Below, piece by piece: positions 1-14,200 of a stretch of 64,000 nt of DNA. Position 1 is the stretch's first letter; each line of letters begins with the position of its first letter. The position numbers and the translations under genes were made by a program. Origin of the DNA: Cladorrhinum sp. PSN259 (lineage: Eukaryota; Ascomycota; Sordariomycetes; Sordariales; Podosporaceae); the NCBI GenBank assembly GCA_033725935.1, contig MU867060.1, positions 62,001 to 126,000 on the forward strand, written 5' to 3'. The notes beneath the pieces were generated by a model. That model made no database searches, was not told where the DNA came from, and worked only from the letters and a program-made list of their open reading frames with translations.

Positions 1-3000
1 ATACAGAAGGTCTGTTGGCTGGGCTGATGGATGGATGGCATCTCGATTCGTCGGTTTCGCCTGCCCACTGTGTTACGATCCAAGGTCTGTTCCACGGCAC
101 GAGATACACAACATCAGAAAGCCCCGCGTTTAGTCAAAGCCCCTCTTTCTCGTCGTCGGCCCCTCGCCTTCCTCTCTGTCCTTGGTCTCCTTCCTCCTCC
201 TTCGATTTTTCTTCGTTGACCGGGGGAGAACGGGGATTCACGGGGTTTGACGGCGGGGCTCCAGGAGTTCGTCGGTCGGCGGTGAACGGTGTGGGGACGG
301 TCCCGATGGAACGCTACCCTTCAACGGGCGGACGGAGCGGCGAGCGGTCAGATCACCCATGGTTCCAAGCAAAGGCGGTGGACAAGAATTTGACAGCCTC
401 CCTGTGCTTGAACTTTGAATCCTTGCCTGCCGGGTCATCAGTCTATGTCTGGCCATGTTGGTGTTGTTTTATCTCGTCGGTGAAACCATCTCGATTCATG
501 TTCCATCGTACCAATCATGGTTGACTGCAGGTAGAAGCAGAGGGAGCAGAGAAGCAGAGTTTCTCCAAGGACTTGCTTAATTCGATCCCGACCTGCCATG
601 CACGGTTTATCTGCATTCGCCGCAACCATTTATTGCGACATTAGTTGAACAAGATAAAAGACAGAGATAATGCGCGTTTAAAGACCGCCACTGCATGAGA
701 CCGGGGAAGCGCCAGAGACGACCCTACTTTCCTGCCGCACCCTGCTCTCAAAGCAGAAGAATAAACCTTTTGTAGCATTGAACTTGCTGAAGGCGGAATT
801 GTTACGGACTTTGGCGTAGCAAAAGGTAGACCGCTTCTCGAAACCTCGGCATCGATGTTGACAAACTCTCAAGGGTTCCTGCGAAGCTTCGTTGTTCTTA
901 GTTACGGTTGGCAACGTTTCCTAACTTATTTGCAAAGGCCTGGCCATTTTCTCAAGCTGCAGGTTCCGAGCAATACAAGTTGATGCATCAGAATATATCA
1001 GATGAACTGTGCAATTGCTCAACTGTGCAGTTGCTCATTCGAGCTCTTTCCAGCTCCGTCAGCCCATTGAGGGACGACCAATGATGTGTCCAGAGCAGAG
1101 TGGCTTCCACTCACAGGGAGACTGCATGTATGTTCCGGCCTTCTAGAAACATCGTGGGTAGTTTCTAGCCAGCTTGTCTGCCTGCTTGTAACTGCGAGGC
1201 TCAGCTTAATTTGTTGTCTGAGATTGTGGCTTCTACAGGCAAGTGGGCTGATGGACAACGCGCAATGGTATGTCTCGCCTTCTTCCCGATGGTTTGAATT
1301 GGTCTAATTTCATTGACAGAGTCCTCACATCATGACAGCGAAGGCCGTTCATGGCCATAGCAGTAAGCCCACTCTGTTTCGGTGGCTTTAGCAGGCCAGT
1401 TCATCATGACTCCGACCCGCAGCAGACGATGAGAGAAGGTGTGAGAAGTCTCATCTCTCATCCAACCGTCAGCCCACTGCAGCCCATTCTCTCTGTGCAC
1501 GTCATTGGTTCGATCGACTGCAAGAGCGGCTCCAACCCACTCGGCTTCTACACTATACCTGCCGTTTTCTCCGCCCTGGCTTTTGTCGTTTGACCGGCCT
1601 CACATCGTGCAGGGAATGGATCGGAGCGGAAGCCTGGCTTTCAACCTGCATCCTTTCAGGAGTCAATCAAGGCGAGTTGTGATACGATCTAGCAGAAGAG
1701 CAGAGGAGGTGCGGTTCAGCTCCTGCAGATGGCCTCCACCCGTGGCTGACTCCCACCTCTTCGACGGCAGGAAGCTGCAGGTGGAGAATAAAGCACTGTC
1801 AGGCATGTCAGAGGAATTTGTCCACCCCTCTAGATTCACGGCGTGTGGAAGGTCTCAAGCTTTCTCGCTGACTCCTCCACAACCCCGGTCTGTCGGTGTA
1901 TAGTCCTGCGTATTACTGCAACAGACTGTCCACCACAAACTGGAGGATAAGGGACCATCCCTTTATATCAAAGGTAGTCAGTCCATCAGTGGCAGCAGTA
2001 TCTCTCGGCAGGACGGCTGTGGTGTTGGGGATGTTTCCGACATGTAGAGGCTGCCCGTCGTCTTGGTCAGCATCTGGCCGCCTAACGCCTCCCCCAAATG
2101 CTTAGTCCTGTTGCCGAGAACCCTCTGTGCTCTAAAGTACACCCAAGTCTCCCCGGCGATGGGGGTCGACAATGTCCGGGGTCTCACTGCTCATCTGTTG
2201 ACTGGCTAATGCTGTCTCCAAGGAGAGCCTGGGCTGACGACAGGCAGGGTTTCCCACTTGAAAAGGCAGATCTGTAGGTCCAAAACTCACGAGGGGTAGA
2301 GTGGCGATGGTGGTGTGCTACGGAAACTCAAGGGCCAATGACCAGAGATAATGTCGATCCTGAGGGGACTAGTTGAGCTCAGAGAGGCATGGCTGGTGGT
2401 GCTGGACATGTAAGAAACCTAGCTCCTGGACTGAAGGGCCAACCACAGCGTGTAGCCGATTTCTTTAAAGACCATACCCGGGCCGGGACAAAACTCTCGG
2501 CGCTTGTTGGTGCTTGTGACGAAACCCGCCTCGAGACTGTAACTGGATGTCATTGGAAGGCAACGGATCCGTGAGCTCCTGTCAAGTCCCAAAGTGAAAG
2601 ATGACAATAAGTCCTCGCCAAGGCTGTACGGGTTGATTATCCTATCATCTCTCCGGGGTTCGCCTTTCCCTCCAAATCAGGACACCAACTTCTCGACAAT
2701 TGTCTCATGGCCGCTATCGGATCTCGCCACCCCAGGGCCATGAATCCAGGGAAGGGAACGCTCTGTGATAGTCCGCAGGATGTGGTGGGATTCAGCTTAT
2801 CTCTCAGCGACAAGATACGGCATGCGGCAGCAGGAAAAGCCGAACCGTCTACGCTCCAAGGCTGGAAACGAGTGACGTTCTTTGGCATCATTGCAATCTC
2901 TCTGGAGTAACAGGGCCGATAAAGTGGAAGCTAGGGGCTGGGGGCTGGCAACTGGCAACTGGCATCAGATTGGGATCCAAGAGTGCCCTGGGACTTGTCC

Positions 3001-6000
3001 ATTCAGCTGCCACCTGGTGAACCGGCATGATGCCTATTAGATCATTTGTAGAATGGCATATACAACGTATTTAGACTCCCGGGCTGCTTGTGAAGTGATT
3101 GTTATTAGCTTGAGCTCCGGTTTCCCGACACAGGAGGTGATCTTGATTGGGAAGCTCGACGTCTCAAGTTTGTTGCCAGCCTGCTTCAACCGGGCAAATC
3201 ACACTGCTCAGGACAATTGTCGATGATCTGTTGATCCGCGCCCTCACGGTATTCTACAAACGGGCTGGAAAGTAAGTCGAATGGTGAATACCATGCTTTT
3301 GACGCAGAATCCTGCCTACCCGCAGTCCCAATCCCAGAGCGGTTTGCATCATCAGCGAAGCCGGAACAAGACACCAAACCACGGCGTTGCGACTAATTCA
3401 GGGCAGATGCAGGACAAAGGCGTCATACAGCGTAGAGAGAACAGAGAAAAAATTTTACCACCCCCCTGCTCTGGTCTCTTTCATAGAAAAGTCAGGGTAC
3501 TGTTTTGCCTGCAACACCCACGCCGAACGTCGGGTCCTGGGGGTTTGCAAAGCAGTCCTAGCAGTTTATCCAGAAATATGCCACTCTGCGCCGCAAAACA
3601 GACCCCAGGAGGTGCATCAACCAGATCGTTCTCCATCTGCCGGAAGCTTCCCCGGGGCCGCAGCCTCCCGCTCGAACCACTCTTTGACCATGCTCTTTGC
3701 TCGCGGGTTATGTTCCATTCAACAGCAGTCGCTTGCTCTGATGCTGGCCCATTTGCAGAAGCGAATTCTCCTTCTCAATCCTGACCCGCATCACGACAGC
3801 CCTGGAGATATCCACATCCCGGGGGGTTTGATGACGCCAGTGGGGTCGTTCATACCCCTGGGAGGAACGATGCAATGCTCAGGGCAAAGTCGGTGCAGGA
3901 GGATTTCAAACGTGGTATAGACAGCATTACGTGCAGTCAGAGAAATGAAAATGCCGTGCTTGCGACAAGACCTATCAAGTGCAGACTTGTTGACGAAGCT
4001 AAAGTTGGCAACTAATCCCAAACTTCATAGGTGCTAGAACAATATCCAGGGTGTGGTATCGTGAACTCGGGACGTGGGCCGTATAATTCCGGTTGAATAG
4101 TCGACAACGGGGAGGTAGCAGTGAAGTCCTGCATGGAGGAACTTGACAGCGTATCGTCAGCAAGGATAGTGCTGCGCATCATTGCCTGTCCAGAAGGGCC
4201 ACCCGAGCAATCGTGATGGTCCACTTGACGATGAGGCAGAGGCCGAGGTGACGGAAACGACGAAACACGTTAAGCGGGCCGTTTGACCGGGGGGGGGAGG
4301 GGTGTGAGATGTATCTGTACACTATTCTTTCGTATGCTGAACAAGGCCGAGTTATTTGATCCTTTGAAGTCCTTTCAGACGATGGCTGATGATGGAAACC
4401 GGGATGGTGGTTAGAAATATGCACCAGACTTGGCAGAAGTATGGGTCGTCATCACGGACGAGGGCTTAAAACGGATAGATAATGTGCCCCTCGCCGGCGT
4501 GCGCAGGAGTCGTCGGGGATGTTATTAGATGGAAACATCGTTGACAGAATCGTGCCGAGAAGGGGAGGGGGAGAGAAGGGGTGATGGCGTGCCCAATCGG
4601 TAGAAGTCGTGTTTTCTTTTTCCCTTTCTTTCCCCAGATTCCCGAAGCACACTAGTAGAGGGGGGGGGGGGGGAGAGAAGAAAGAAGAAGAAAAGAAAAC
4701 GGAGAGAATCTGCTTCTAGAAGTCTTCTGGAGCTTGAGGTAGATTAAAATAGATTGCTTAGTTCAAAGAGGGAAAAGATGATATATGCCTAATCAAGAGA
4801 GCTGGTAAAATTGAGAAATACTAGTATTTGAGCTTTGTAAAACCCAACGGGTCCATGATCAATTGACTCGGTTTTCGTGCTGCGCGGGCATCCTTTCCTC
4901 GACCGTCGCTCAGTGCCTGCCGCGGCTTCTCATTTTACTCAACAAGTTGGAAATCACGATCCCGGCCCAGACAGGAAGGCACGGGCCATCATAGTCAGCA
5001 CCCTAAAACTCAAGCGACGCACTGCAAGGTACCGACCATCCACTAGCATCCAGATTATTATCATAGTCCCCAAATTAATTTTATCCGGCATAATCATGAG
5101 TTTCCGTCTGCATCAATCAAAGATTTTTCAGGTTGTTTCCACGTACTTGCCGTAGCATAGACCAACAGTCCATCACCAGGATGCGACGCTAGCGCCCGAA
5201 GGGGATTTCTTTACGCTCACGGCGGACACCCAATACCAGACCTCACCTCCTCTGATGACAAACGGCAAGCCAGCTGGCCTCGCCCACACCGACTTCCTCA
5301 CATCTCCCTCGAAGCGAGTCAATCCTTGTTCGATATCTCCGAGTGATATTCCCAAGGTGTTCCCTAACGGCCCAAGATTACGGATGCACCAGCCCACCAA
5401 TGTGCTTGAAACGTTGAGAGTGTGCGGGATGAAGCTTGGCGAATTGATGGCCACACCATCTTCTTCACCGCAAACCCACCTCTTCCTATGCCACTTCACT
5501 TGTTTATCAACCAAGAGACAACAGCACGGAATGTGTCGTGGGGCCACAACACTCGAATGAGATCTGACCCCTCGGGAGATCGTCGTGTAAAGCCGCTAGT
5601 TGCTCAGCACTTGGAGCTGTCGGCCTGTGACTGGCTGTCACCAGCTCCATGCTCCCGTGGCTCCCGGATATTGAGAGTTCGCCCCCCGGCGAGGCTCCTT
5701 CCGGATCGCCAGCAATCCGGTCTCTATTTCGACGCCATCGGCCGGCAATGAACGGGACGCTCCGGCTCGCTTGTTACACAAGTGGTGCCAGGTGGGTCAA
5801 CACATCGCCCGGAAGGCTAAGATATCTCCTCATCGGTTCACACGAACACATTTGAAGGTTGGAGACAAGTCCTTGTCAAGAACCTCGCCGATAATCAGGA
5901 GCGGCAGTTTAACTCATGATCGGCCGTTTCTGAAAAATTTACCAATCAGTCAAAAGCCGGCCAGCGTGCGATATCTGGGACGGTGATGATTCCAATATCA

Positions 6001-9000
6001 TCCAGGCCTTCCGTCCCGGCTGTTAAACGCTGGCCCTACGTGGAGAACTGATGTCAACGTGTCAAGCAGCCTATTTCAAGCAGCTTGCCCTCGGTATCGC
6101 GATAACAACACAGCGAAGATAGCCCGAGAATCAGCTCGCAAGCCGTCTCTACAGGGACATGCCGCAGACAAATGTTGCGGTGCATGAGGTGATAGGTATC
6201 CCTGTCTGTCTGCCTGAACTACAACTGGCCTTGAGGGCTATTTTATATTTGCGGTTACAGACTGCTGCCCTGCAGGACGACCGGCATGACTTCCCCGGCC
6301 CCATGCTTGACGACATCCGTTCTCCCAGGCCGAACCACGGTTGAAGCGGGCCGAGTTGCTCGGGCCCTTCCTTGCTTTTCTTTTGAGGCACGGCATTTCT
6401 TCTAGACAAACGCAAACGGTAATCCCTTCAGCATCCGCAAACCGTTGTGCGGGTCCATGAAAATTTCCGAACAACCAGCCCTGACCTTGTCGCTCACTCA
6501 CCGAGAGGCGGGACTTAACTGTGGTATTGCTCACGGGCCTATCCAAACGCGACCATTAACTCCGCATAATAATGTACCGTCTAAAACGTGTTGACACAAT
6601 AGGAACGCGCCGATTTGGTGCCTTATTTGTGGACTCAAGCGCCGGCAATCATCCGCGGCGGATCAAGCTGGTGATCCGGTGCAACGTATTCTGCATCTGT
6701 CTTGCTGGAGTCTTTGAAACCTGCAATCTACAATCGGTCCTTCATAACCCCAGTCACACAGCTAGTAAGCTGTTTGCGACTTCAATGCACTACTATTTAC
6801 CTCTACAGATGCAGGAATGTTGTTGAAACTCGCCCTGACAGGCTCAGCAAGATGCCTGAAGATTCTTCGACGTGGCCAGGCGGATAGCCTTGCAACATGG
6901 TCCTCGGATTACCCGACTATGGTCTGTGCACTTCTCCGTACAACTAGTGAAATTGGCGGACCGCTGGATCGCCCGCTCGCCGCTCTCCGGAGTGGATTCC
7001 CGCTCACCAACCCGGACGGCATCCCTGATGAAAGAACGATTTGGATCCATTTTGGTCAATAAATGACCCTGTTTCTCCAAGTCCGTACCCGCTCTTCCCC
7101 GCCATCAGAGGATTGGATTGAGGACCGTCGTTTCCAAAAGGGGAGTCAACATTCTCTTTCAATCTCCAGCAAGGTGCCATTCTACCGCACTCGCCCCGAG
7201 ACAGCTGTTTTATGCTGACTGACACATGTTTCTTGTCATGAATGTGTTCTATAATCAGTACCTCCAGACCACAGCCACAATTCCGCTTCCTTCGACTGGT
7301 GGGTAGTGCTCACCAGAGCCCTGTGGTCAATCTCGGTCTCTCACTGCGAGATGGCAGATCGTCAAGGTTATGCTAAGGACTCCAGGAAATAAACGGCCCT
7401 CGCCTCAATCTCCACCCTGAGCCGTGGTCTTCGTCTGATGGCAAGCCCCTTGTCAACCACTGTTTGTGCTCCGCAGTCGACAACTCATGAGGAGCCGCGC
7501 GCCTTTAAACGATATCGTTCTCAGCGAATGCGCGAGAGTTCAAAATCGTTTTATCAGGCCAATCCATCATACGAAATTCGAGGACAATTCCGAGTCTGTT
7601 ACTGGCCGCTGCCGAGAAAGCCGAAGAATCGATCGCCAAATAACCTGGTCGTCGATTGAGTCTTGGCCCTTGTGGAGTAACGAGCTCCAGATGTGATGGA
7701 CTAACTACCCTCACGCCAATTACCGGGCGCTGAGGCTCCTCGCCATGTGATCTCTGACAGGCAGCCGCCAGCTTGGAGCCGTGCTTCCAACGGGAAGGTG
7801 ATTGCCAAAGAAGCAAATTGACATTCCGTGAGATCACGAGATTACCGGTGTTGACCTTGAAGGTCTGGCCCCAGTGGGGCACAGTTAATGAATGGTGAAC
7901 TAGCAGCAAGCAGCAGCTTAGACGCAGATAGGCGCTCAAAAAATGTGTGAAAACGCAGGGCACTTCACATAGGAGAGGGTGATTCGATCAGATCAGTCAT
8001 TGGGTGCCATAGGTAGTTATTATTATTACCTACTGCTGACTGGGTAAAGACCCTGAACGCTCAACAACAACGCACTTTGCCAGTACGGTCGAGTACTTTG
8101 TGGTACCAGGTCATCACACAACAAAAAAAGGAGTGGATCTCCAGCACGACTCCGCGTGCACCCCACCAGCAGCCAGCCTAATTTTTAAGCCCTCATCACC
8201 CTCGGCGATTGGCGGGGTGCGGCAGGCGTTTTGTCCAGACCTCACAGGGAAGCTAGCTTGGCAGCGTTCCGTCCCTTGAAACCGAGTGTTTCCAAAGTTC
8301 AACGGACAGGCGTGTTGACACTTGCTCTTGGCAACGGATCTGAAAGGCATTCCTGTTGGAATAAGAATCGACCAAACCCGCCGCTCGCGCGAATATACTA
8401 CACGTTCTCTCGCACTCTCAAAAGTGCACTTTCTGATGGGATAAATCGCCGTGGTAGTATCCCATTTTTTTCCTTTACAACCCCTCTGGGCTGCAGGATG
8501 CCCCCCAAAAAGGAACTTGACCCCTACAACGACCCCTGGCAGCTCCCGTTTATGTACACCCCCCTAGCCTCGATTCAGAGGCCTTGGCTCTGCTACCCTA
8601 CCCAAGCAGGTACAGGAGTACAAGAGCTACGTACCCTCTCACTACCTCGACTACCCGCTTCTCCGTCTGGAGTGTCCCACTTCACTTCAAGCCGTGCAGA
8701 AAAGAGGAGTCCCAGCTAAGCAGCTAAGAACATAACCCAATCACGATGTACGGGGGTACCAGTTGTACCTATCTCTCCTCTAGGATGCTTCAACATCGTG
8801 TACGGAGTACATGCACGCCCTGATGCGGTCTCTTGCCGATGTATGCAGATTGCAGGTACCTTCACTGACTGGCACGCTTTTTTTTCCTCAACCCATCCAC
8901 TCCCGTGCTTCTTTTATAAGTCACAGTTTTGTCTTCTCTTGTCTCGCTTGTTCTTCTGTTCACCTATATATGCCGGCATCCCCTCCCCGAGTCTAGGCCT

Positions 9001-9558
9001 AGACAAGTACTGCTGCCGAGTTTTCTTTTTTGTCTTTGTTGACTTTAACAGACCAGTTGGTCCTTGTCATGGCTTTGTTTCCTTGACGACTTCCTCATCT
9101 TGTGTTCATACCTCTTCCTGGCACCCGCACCGACGGTATCAACCCCGTCGTCTGGCAGGAGTGGCCTCTGCCCATCGTTTAGTTTGATTTTTGACATTCG
9201 CGCCAAACAACACCGGGTTCACGTCGCAGCACGCAAAAACTCGACTCATCACGGCTGTTGTTAGGCAGGGCATCACACAGTCCATCACCTCATCCTACAA
9301 CCTCTGTCGACTCCCATGATACGGCCGCGCCGTTTCTCCATTCATACACCCACTACTCTCGCTTACCTCTCGACCCGGCCAAGGACGGACGGCTCTCCCG
9401 AACCTTCAAACCGCTAACAGAAACCCACTCAGCCTCAACCTCGCAGCTTGGCGAGGAGCGTCGCTCGAGAATTTGGAGTCTATACAGATATATAGACCCT
9501 GATTTTTTGGTGACAACAGAAAATCGTCTTTGACACACACTTCCTACTTGACACCAAC
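1..9558. other. gene-poor flank upstream of the GT2 gene
   Basis: No reading frame in this 9.6-kb stretch shows a recognisable domain, a plausible start with coding-like codon use over a useful length, or a splice structure joining frames. Open frames on both strands overlap each other and have erratic composition, as expected by chance in DNA of balanced base content. A run of about a dozen G lies near 4660-4672. The last 700 bases (about 8.85-9.56 kb) are pyrimidine-rich with TATA-like steps (8915-8919 and 8965-8970) and probably hold the promoter and leader of the GT2 gene. A coding-like island at 5173-5560 is listed separately. No transposase or reverse transcriptase remnant was seen. Confidence 0.6.
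5173..5547 (-). other. unassigned coding-like island
   Basis: I do not recognise this stretch. On the minus strand a 124-residue frame reads continuously, and its C-terminal half has a protein-like composition (regular hydrophobic/charged alternation, several Trp, sensible codons). On the plus strand two frames over about 5255-5560 also look partly coding, including Trp/Phe/Asn-rich text around 5423-5560, but they are separated by a stop and I found no good splice pair to join them. It could be a decayed gene fragment on either strand or a chance open stretch. It is listed only because it stands out from the rest of the flank. Confidence 0.15.
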
Positions 9559-11221
9559 ATGGCTCCGCTATTGGAGTTTTTAATCCCGAGACCACCTGAC
9601 TTTCTTTGGTCTGTAAAGTTTTGGGCCTATTTGCACATTTTTATCTTGTATGTTTTAAATCCCGGTCGAGGACACTCCCTCTTGCCTGCTAATTTTGCGC
9701 TTCAGCCTTCATCGCTATGTGCGGCTCATTGTGCACTGTATCAGCCATTGGACATACAAGTCTATAATGCCGATCGAGAAACCCAAGTACACTGCAAAGG
9801 ACGTCTCGGTTGTGGTTCCTACGATCCACAACCGTCCCGAGGAGCTCAAACCGACACTCGAGAGCATCTTGGCTTGCAACCCAGCGAAGCTGATCTTGGT
9901 TACCACCTACAACAAGCATGCGGCTCTGGAGCAGTCGGTTTCGACACTGAGCCACAAAAACAGCACCACAGTGATCGAGGTACTCCACGTGGACAAAGCC
10001 AACAAACGACTCCAGGTTTGCAAAGCGCTCGAGGAAGATCACGTCAAAACGGACATTACCATCATGGCCGATGATGATGTAGAGTGGCCACCGACCTTGA
10101 TGCGTTGGATTCTTGCACCATTTGAGGATGAGAGAATGGGCGGCGTTGGCACATGCCAGCGGGTAAAACGGGTTGGTGGCGACTTGACAACTCGCATCTA
10201 CAACTGGCTGGGTGCGGCCTACATTGAGCGGCGCAACTTTGAGATCTCGGCAACCCACAACATCGACGGTGGCACTTCTTGCATGTCTGGACGTACAGGT
10301 GCCTACAGGACGGAAATTCTCAAGAGCTATGATTTTCTGAGTGGTTTCAAGAACGAGAAATGGGGCAAGTACATTCTCAATGCAGACGACGACAACTTTG
10401 TGACTCGTTGGCTTGTTGCGCACCAGTGGAAGACTTGGATCCAATACGAGCCCGATTGTGAGATTGAGACGACGCTCGAAAATAGCCACAAGTTTCTGTA
10501 TCAATGCTCTCGGTGGGCTAGAAGCAATTGGAGGAGTAATTGGACCAGTTTGATACACGAAAGATGGGTATATAGGTATGGTGTTCTCTCCGGCGCTCGT
10601 CAACTTGCCTAATCCAGACATATTTGCTGATAACCACCCCCGCAGGCAGCAGCTATGGTGCACCTATGCACTTCACATTGCTACCTTTACTTCCTTGGCA
10701 TTTCTCTTCGACCCGCTTATTCTCTATTCGTGCTGGCGGGGAACAGAAAATTGGGAACTTAAGAATCGATACATTTTGTTGGGATCAGAAATTGCATTCA
10801 TGTTTTGCTTCACGAAAGTGGTGAAACTGGTCGGTCTGTTCCGCAAAAATCCGATTGATATCGTATTCCTGCCAGTGTCCATTCTGTTTGGTTACTTCCA
10901 TGGACTTATCAAGCTATATGCCCTTTTTACTCTCAAGGAGGTAAATGATGAACGCCCCAAGCCCCATTACTTTGCCCTGTGCCCGAAGAATATTCTGACG
11001 CCTTTGTCACTCAGACATCCTGGGGAAGCCGTGAAGATGGCGACGTCAACAACACATTCCGTCTGCAAGAAAAGCCTCCTCGCAGCGAGAGCATGGCAAC
11101 TCCTCCCGGACCGGATATAGTCGACCTCCGCCGTTCCACCATGGCCTCTCATGCCCGTCGTGTGGGTTTATCATCGCAAAAACACGAGTACCCTGGATTT
11201 ACAGTGACATCAGTCTCTTGA
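9559..11221 (+). CDS. family 2 glycosyltransferase, Cps1/hyaluronan-synthase-like membrane protein
   Basis: Four exons, 9559-9647, 9706-10575, 10646-10940 and 11015-11221, give 486 residues; all introns (58, 70 and 74 bp) have GT/AG ends and keep frame. A short hydrophobic N-terminus precedes a GT-A catalytic domain: VSVVVPT opening, an MADDDVEW nucleotide-sugar/metal motif, a second NADDDNFVTRW acidic motif, and a QCSRWARSNWRSNW segment in the place of the QxxRW motif of processive GT2 enzymes. Hydrophobic membrane segments follow in exon 3, and the tail is hydrophilic. This matches the compact fungal GT2 proteins related to Cryptococcus Cps1; in plant-pathogenic moulds a homologous type 2 glycosyltransferase is needed for hyphal growth and the outer cell surface. 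Expected role: synthesis or export of a surface polysaccharide at the plasma membrane; the product is unknown. The start is the ATG that gives the conserved hydrophobic N-terminus after splicing. Confidence 0.85.
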
Positions 11222-14200
11222 ATTATTATCAACTTGCATCAATGTTGGGCTGCGGCGGCATACGAAGCGAAGCGAAGGAGGTTTTGAACAGCAAATAGAA
11301 TGGCCTTGCCGATGCTTAATGATCATCTTATACATGACCAAATGGGTCTGGGTGATAGGGATTTCATTTTGGGTATTTGGAAGGGAATAAGGAATGGGAT
11401 GAATGGAGGTCAACAGGACTCTCTCGCCACTGGGATGGTATCGGGTTATCGGGTTTCGCATCTACGGCTCTTTTCTTTTTCTTTCTTTTTCTTTCCCCTG
11501 GGCGCATTTCGATTGATACACAAAAAGGGGTCAGGGACGTGCTGAGGAAAAGTTCAAAGTCATGGGTCTGTGTTTCATTTTCATCTCTTAATCATTGTGG
11601 CCCTCTTCCTAGGGCTACGAGGAGAGTTTTCCGGCAAGGGATCGAGGTTCTCCAACATGAAATCTTAATGGTATTGACAGCTCAGGAACGGCTGAGCGAT
11701 TGGGACAGGGCTGGGGTCGCAGGAGAGCGAATTGAGATATAAAGAGGGAAAGTAAATAAAAGAGGATTATCTAGAATGGGACCCGTTAGAAATAGACAGA
11801 CTGACGGAGGATCTACTCTGATGAATGATGAAAGATTTTGCACCGTTTTTTCCCGCAAACCTCGTTTCCGTATTTGGAGATTTTTTATTTACACGAGGCC
11901 AGCCAATCAGAAAGAGGGTGACGTCCGGATTGGGTTACTCCAAGAAGATGTTGGCAATCTTATCTGTTCTCGGGTAGCACAACAGGGCATGCACGCCATC
12001 ATGCATCAAAGCCGCGAAAATAAGAAGACCTGGGCTCGCTCCATGATGATGCCTGCCATGCTTAGCCAAGAGGAGGAGGAGATGCGAATGTCCACGGTCT
12101 AGCTGCACATGTACACACCCGCATGGCACCCCGTCCTGACCGAATATGTTCACCCCTTTATGCATTTAAGCCCCTGACTAGGCGAAGCGATGCTTCCCAG
12201 GGGGTGGGCGGTGATGTCGTGGTGCGGCAGACCCGGGAACTACTTGGACTACACGTGCATACCAGCACACACCATGGTTTCTGAGGCTGTTTTGAAGTCT
12301 TCTAATAGGCTGATCTTGCATTGCATAGTCTCTGACTTGGGACGATCAGAGCCATTTGTTCCGTACCTGTAGATGACATCGAGACGCGCAAAAACACAAC
12401 GTCAAGCTATCTCTGCTTTGCAACTCCATCCCGCGCGAACGCGGTCGCTAGAAGATTCAACACACTGAGCAACCACCAACATGACAAACCACGTCTCGGT
12501 CATAAATCAAATGATGCTGGGGTTCTCCCTGCTCTGCTACAGGATGACATGAAGCAAACCGGAAGGAGGTGGTTTGCTGGGTGGGAACTTGAGCTCGAAT
12601 TCACTCGAGGGTGGAATGGCGCCATGACAATTAAACTTGGATCCACGTTTGGATTCCCCAATCTTCTTGGCTCGACTGCTACCCCAGGTTCAGCTCAATA
12701 CTTACATAGCGACCTAGGATATCCACCTACGCGGACGGCGCAAGATGAATCCATCATATATGCATTTTACCTGGTACCAAGGGAACCTGGAACCTGGAAC
12801 CTGGAGCAGGTTTTACCTGCCATTATCCCAAGGGAAGCAAGTCCACGAATAGAATATCTTACCCCACAGCCTCGGCCCTGGACCTGCCATTCTGAATAGG
12901 GCCGAGGCAACCTTGGAAGGTTCAACCAGGAAATTGAAAAGGCGAGTCTCGAATCTCGGATTGCTCATCAAAGGTGAGGTAATCATGTTCCACTCGCAGT
13001 GTTGTTCCTGCTTTGCCAAGCCGAGATGTTGCCCATCAATTGATTTCCCCATTGGGAAAACATGCACCTTGAAATGATATTTTGTCCGCTCCCCTCAGGC
13101 GTCGCTCCTGCCTCTTCCAATCTTTGCGTCTCACTAACCAGAACCTACCAGAAATTCCATGCCCAAAAGCAGGGGAAAGCCTAGCATTGGATGCGACGAA
13201 AATATCTCCACAGGATCGAATTCAGCTCAATAAAACCTCCAGTTTTTCAGATACCATGTTGGCCCTCTTCTTATTCTGAGCACATCTATCCATTAGCCAG
13301 GGGGTGGAGAAAGCCCGCTTTTTCACGGCTACGCTATCACGCAGGACAGAGACGCCATCGACTGAATCGCTCTTGTGCATCGCCCTAGCGCCGCTAATGT
13401 TCGATCAGATAATTGTCTCTAAAGACTTGACCCCGGAAAAAGTCGACAAATGGCGACTACCTATGAGAATGTCCCGTGCACCCTGTCGGTTCCTCATTCC
13501 CACTCTCCCATGAACCAGGCTCTTCCCCATCTCGCCCCTCGAGGGTGTGCCCAGTGGATGATAGGGTGTGAAGTTGACACGCCCCCTCCTTCAACAGCCG
13601 CGCCTAACCCATTTTCGCCGTGCCTGCGTCGCTAGGCATGCAGGCTGCTGCAGAATACATGAGGGTGGTGGTGGAATCTTCACTGCAAATTCACTGCTCT
13701 CTTTCATCAGAACGCCGACTACGCACGCCCTGCAGTCAAGCTAGCCTAACTTTGCAGCTAAAGCGCAATACCCAAGAAGCTCGGGAGTGGGATGGTGGGG
13801 CATCAATCAGCCAAGTCTACCCATACCGGGGCCGTCGCTCGGGGCAGTTTCTCTGTCGTCTGGGGAAATATCGTTCTTTCGCCTTTCAAAGATTCAGTCG
13901 ATCGTCAGTCTCGGTCCGAGGATTCCCAGATCCATCTGGGCTCATCGCCAGTTCCGTAACAGGATATCTCAGGCGGCGCTAGCCCTCGGCCGATCGGGTA
14001 GCCACATGAACTCGAGGTCAGCATTCAAAGAAGCCGACCATTCAGGGCTCGTAAAGCTCTCGGTGAGCATCGTTAAACTCCGTGGTGGTTGAGGGGTGTG
14101 CGGGAATACCGCAGAAGGATGGGGGAAGCGGGGGAGGGGTGTTCTAAGCAAAATTCCCCAGCACCTCCGCCTCAGTGCGGAGAAATAAGAGAAGGACACG

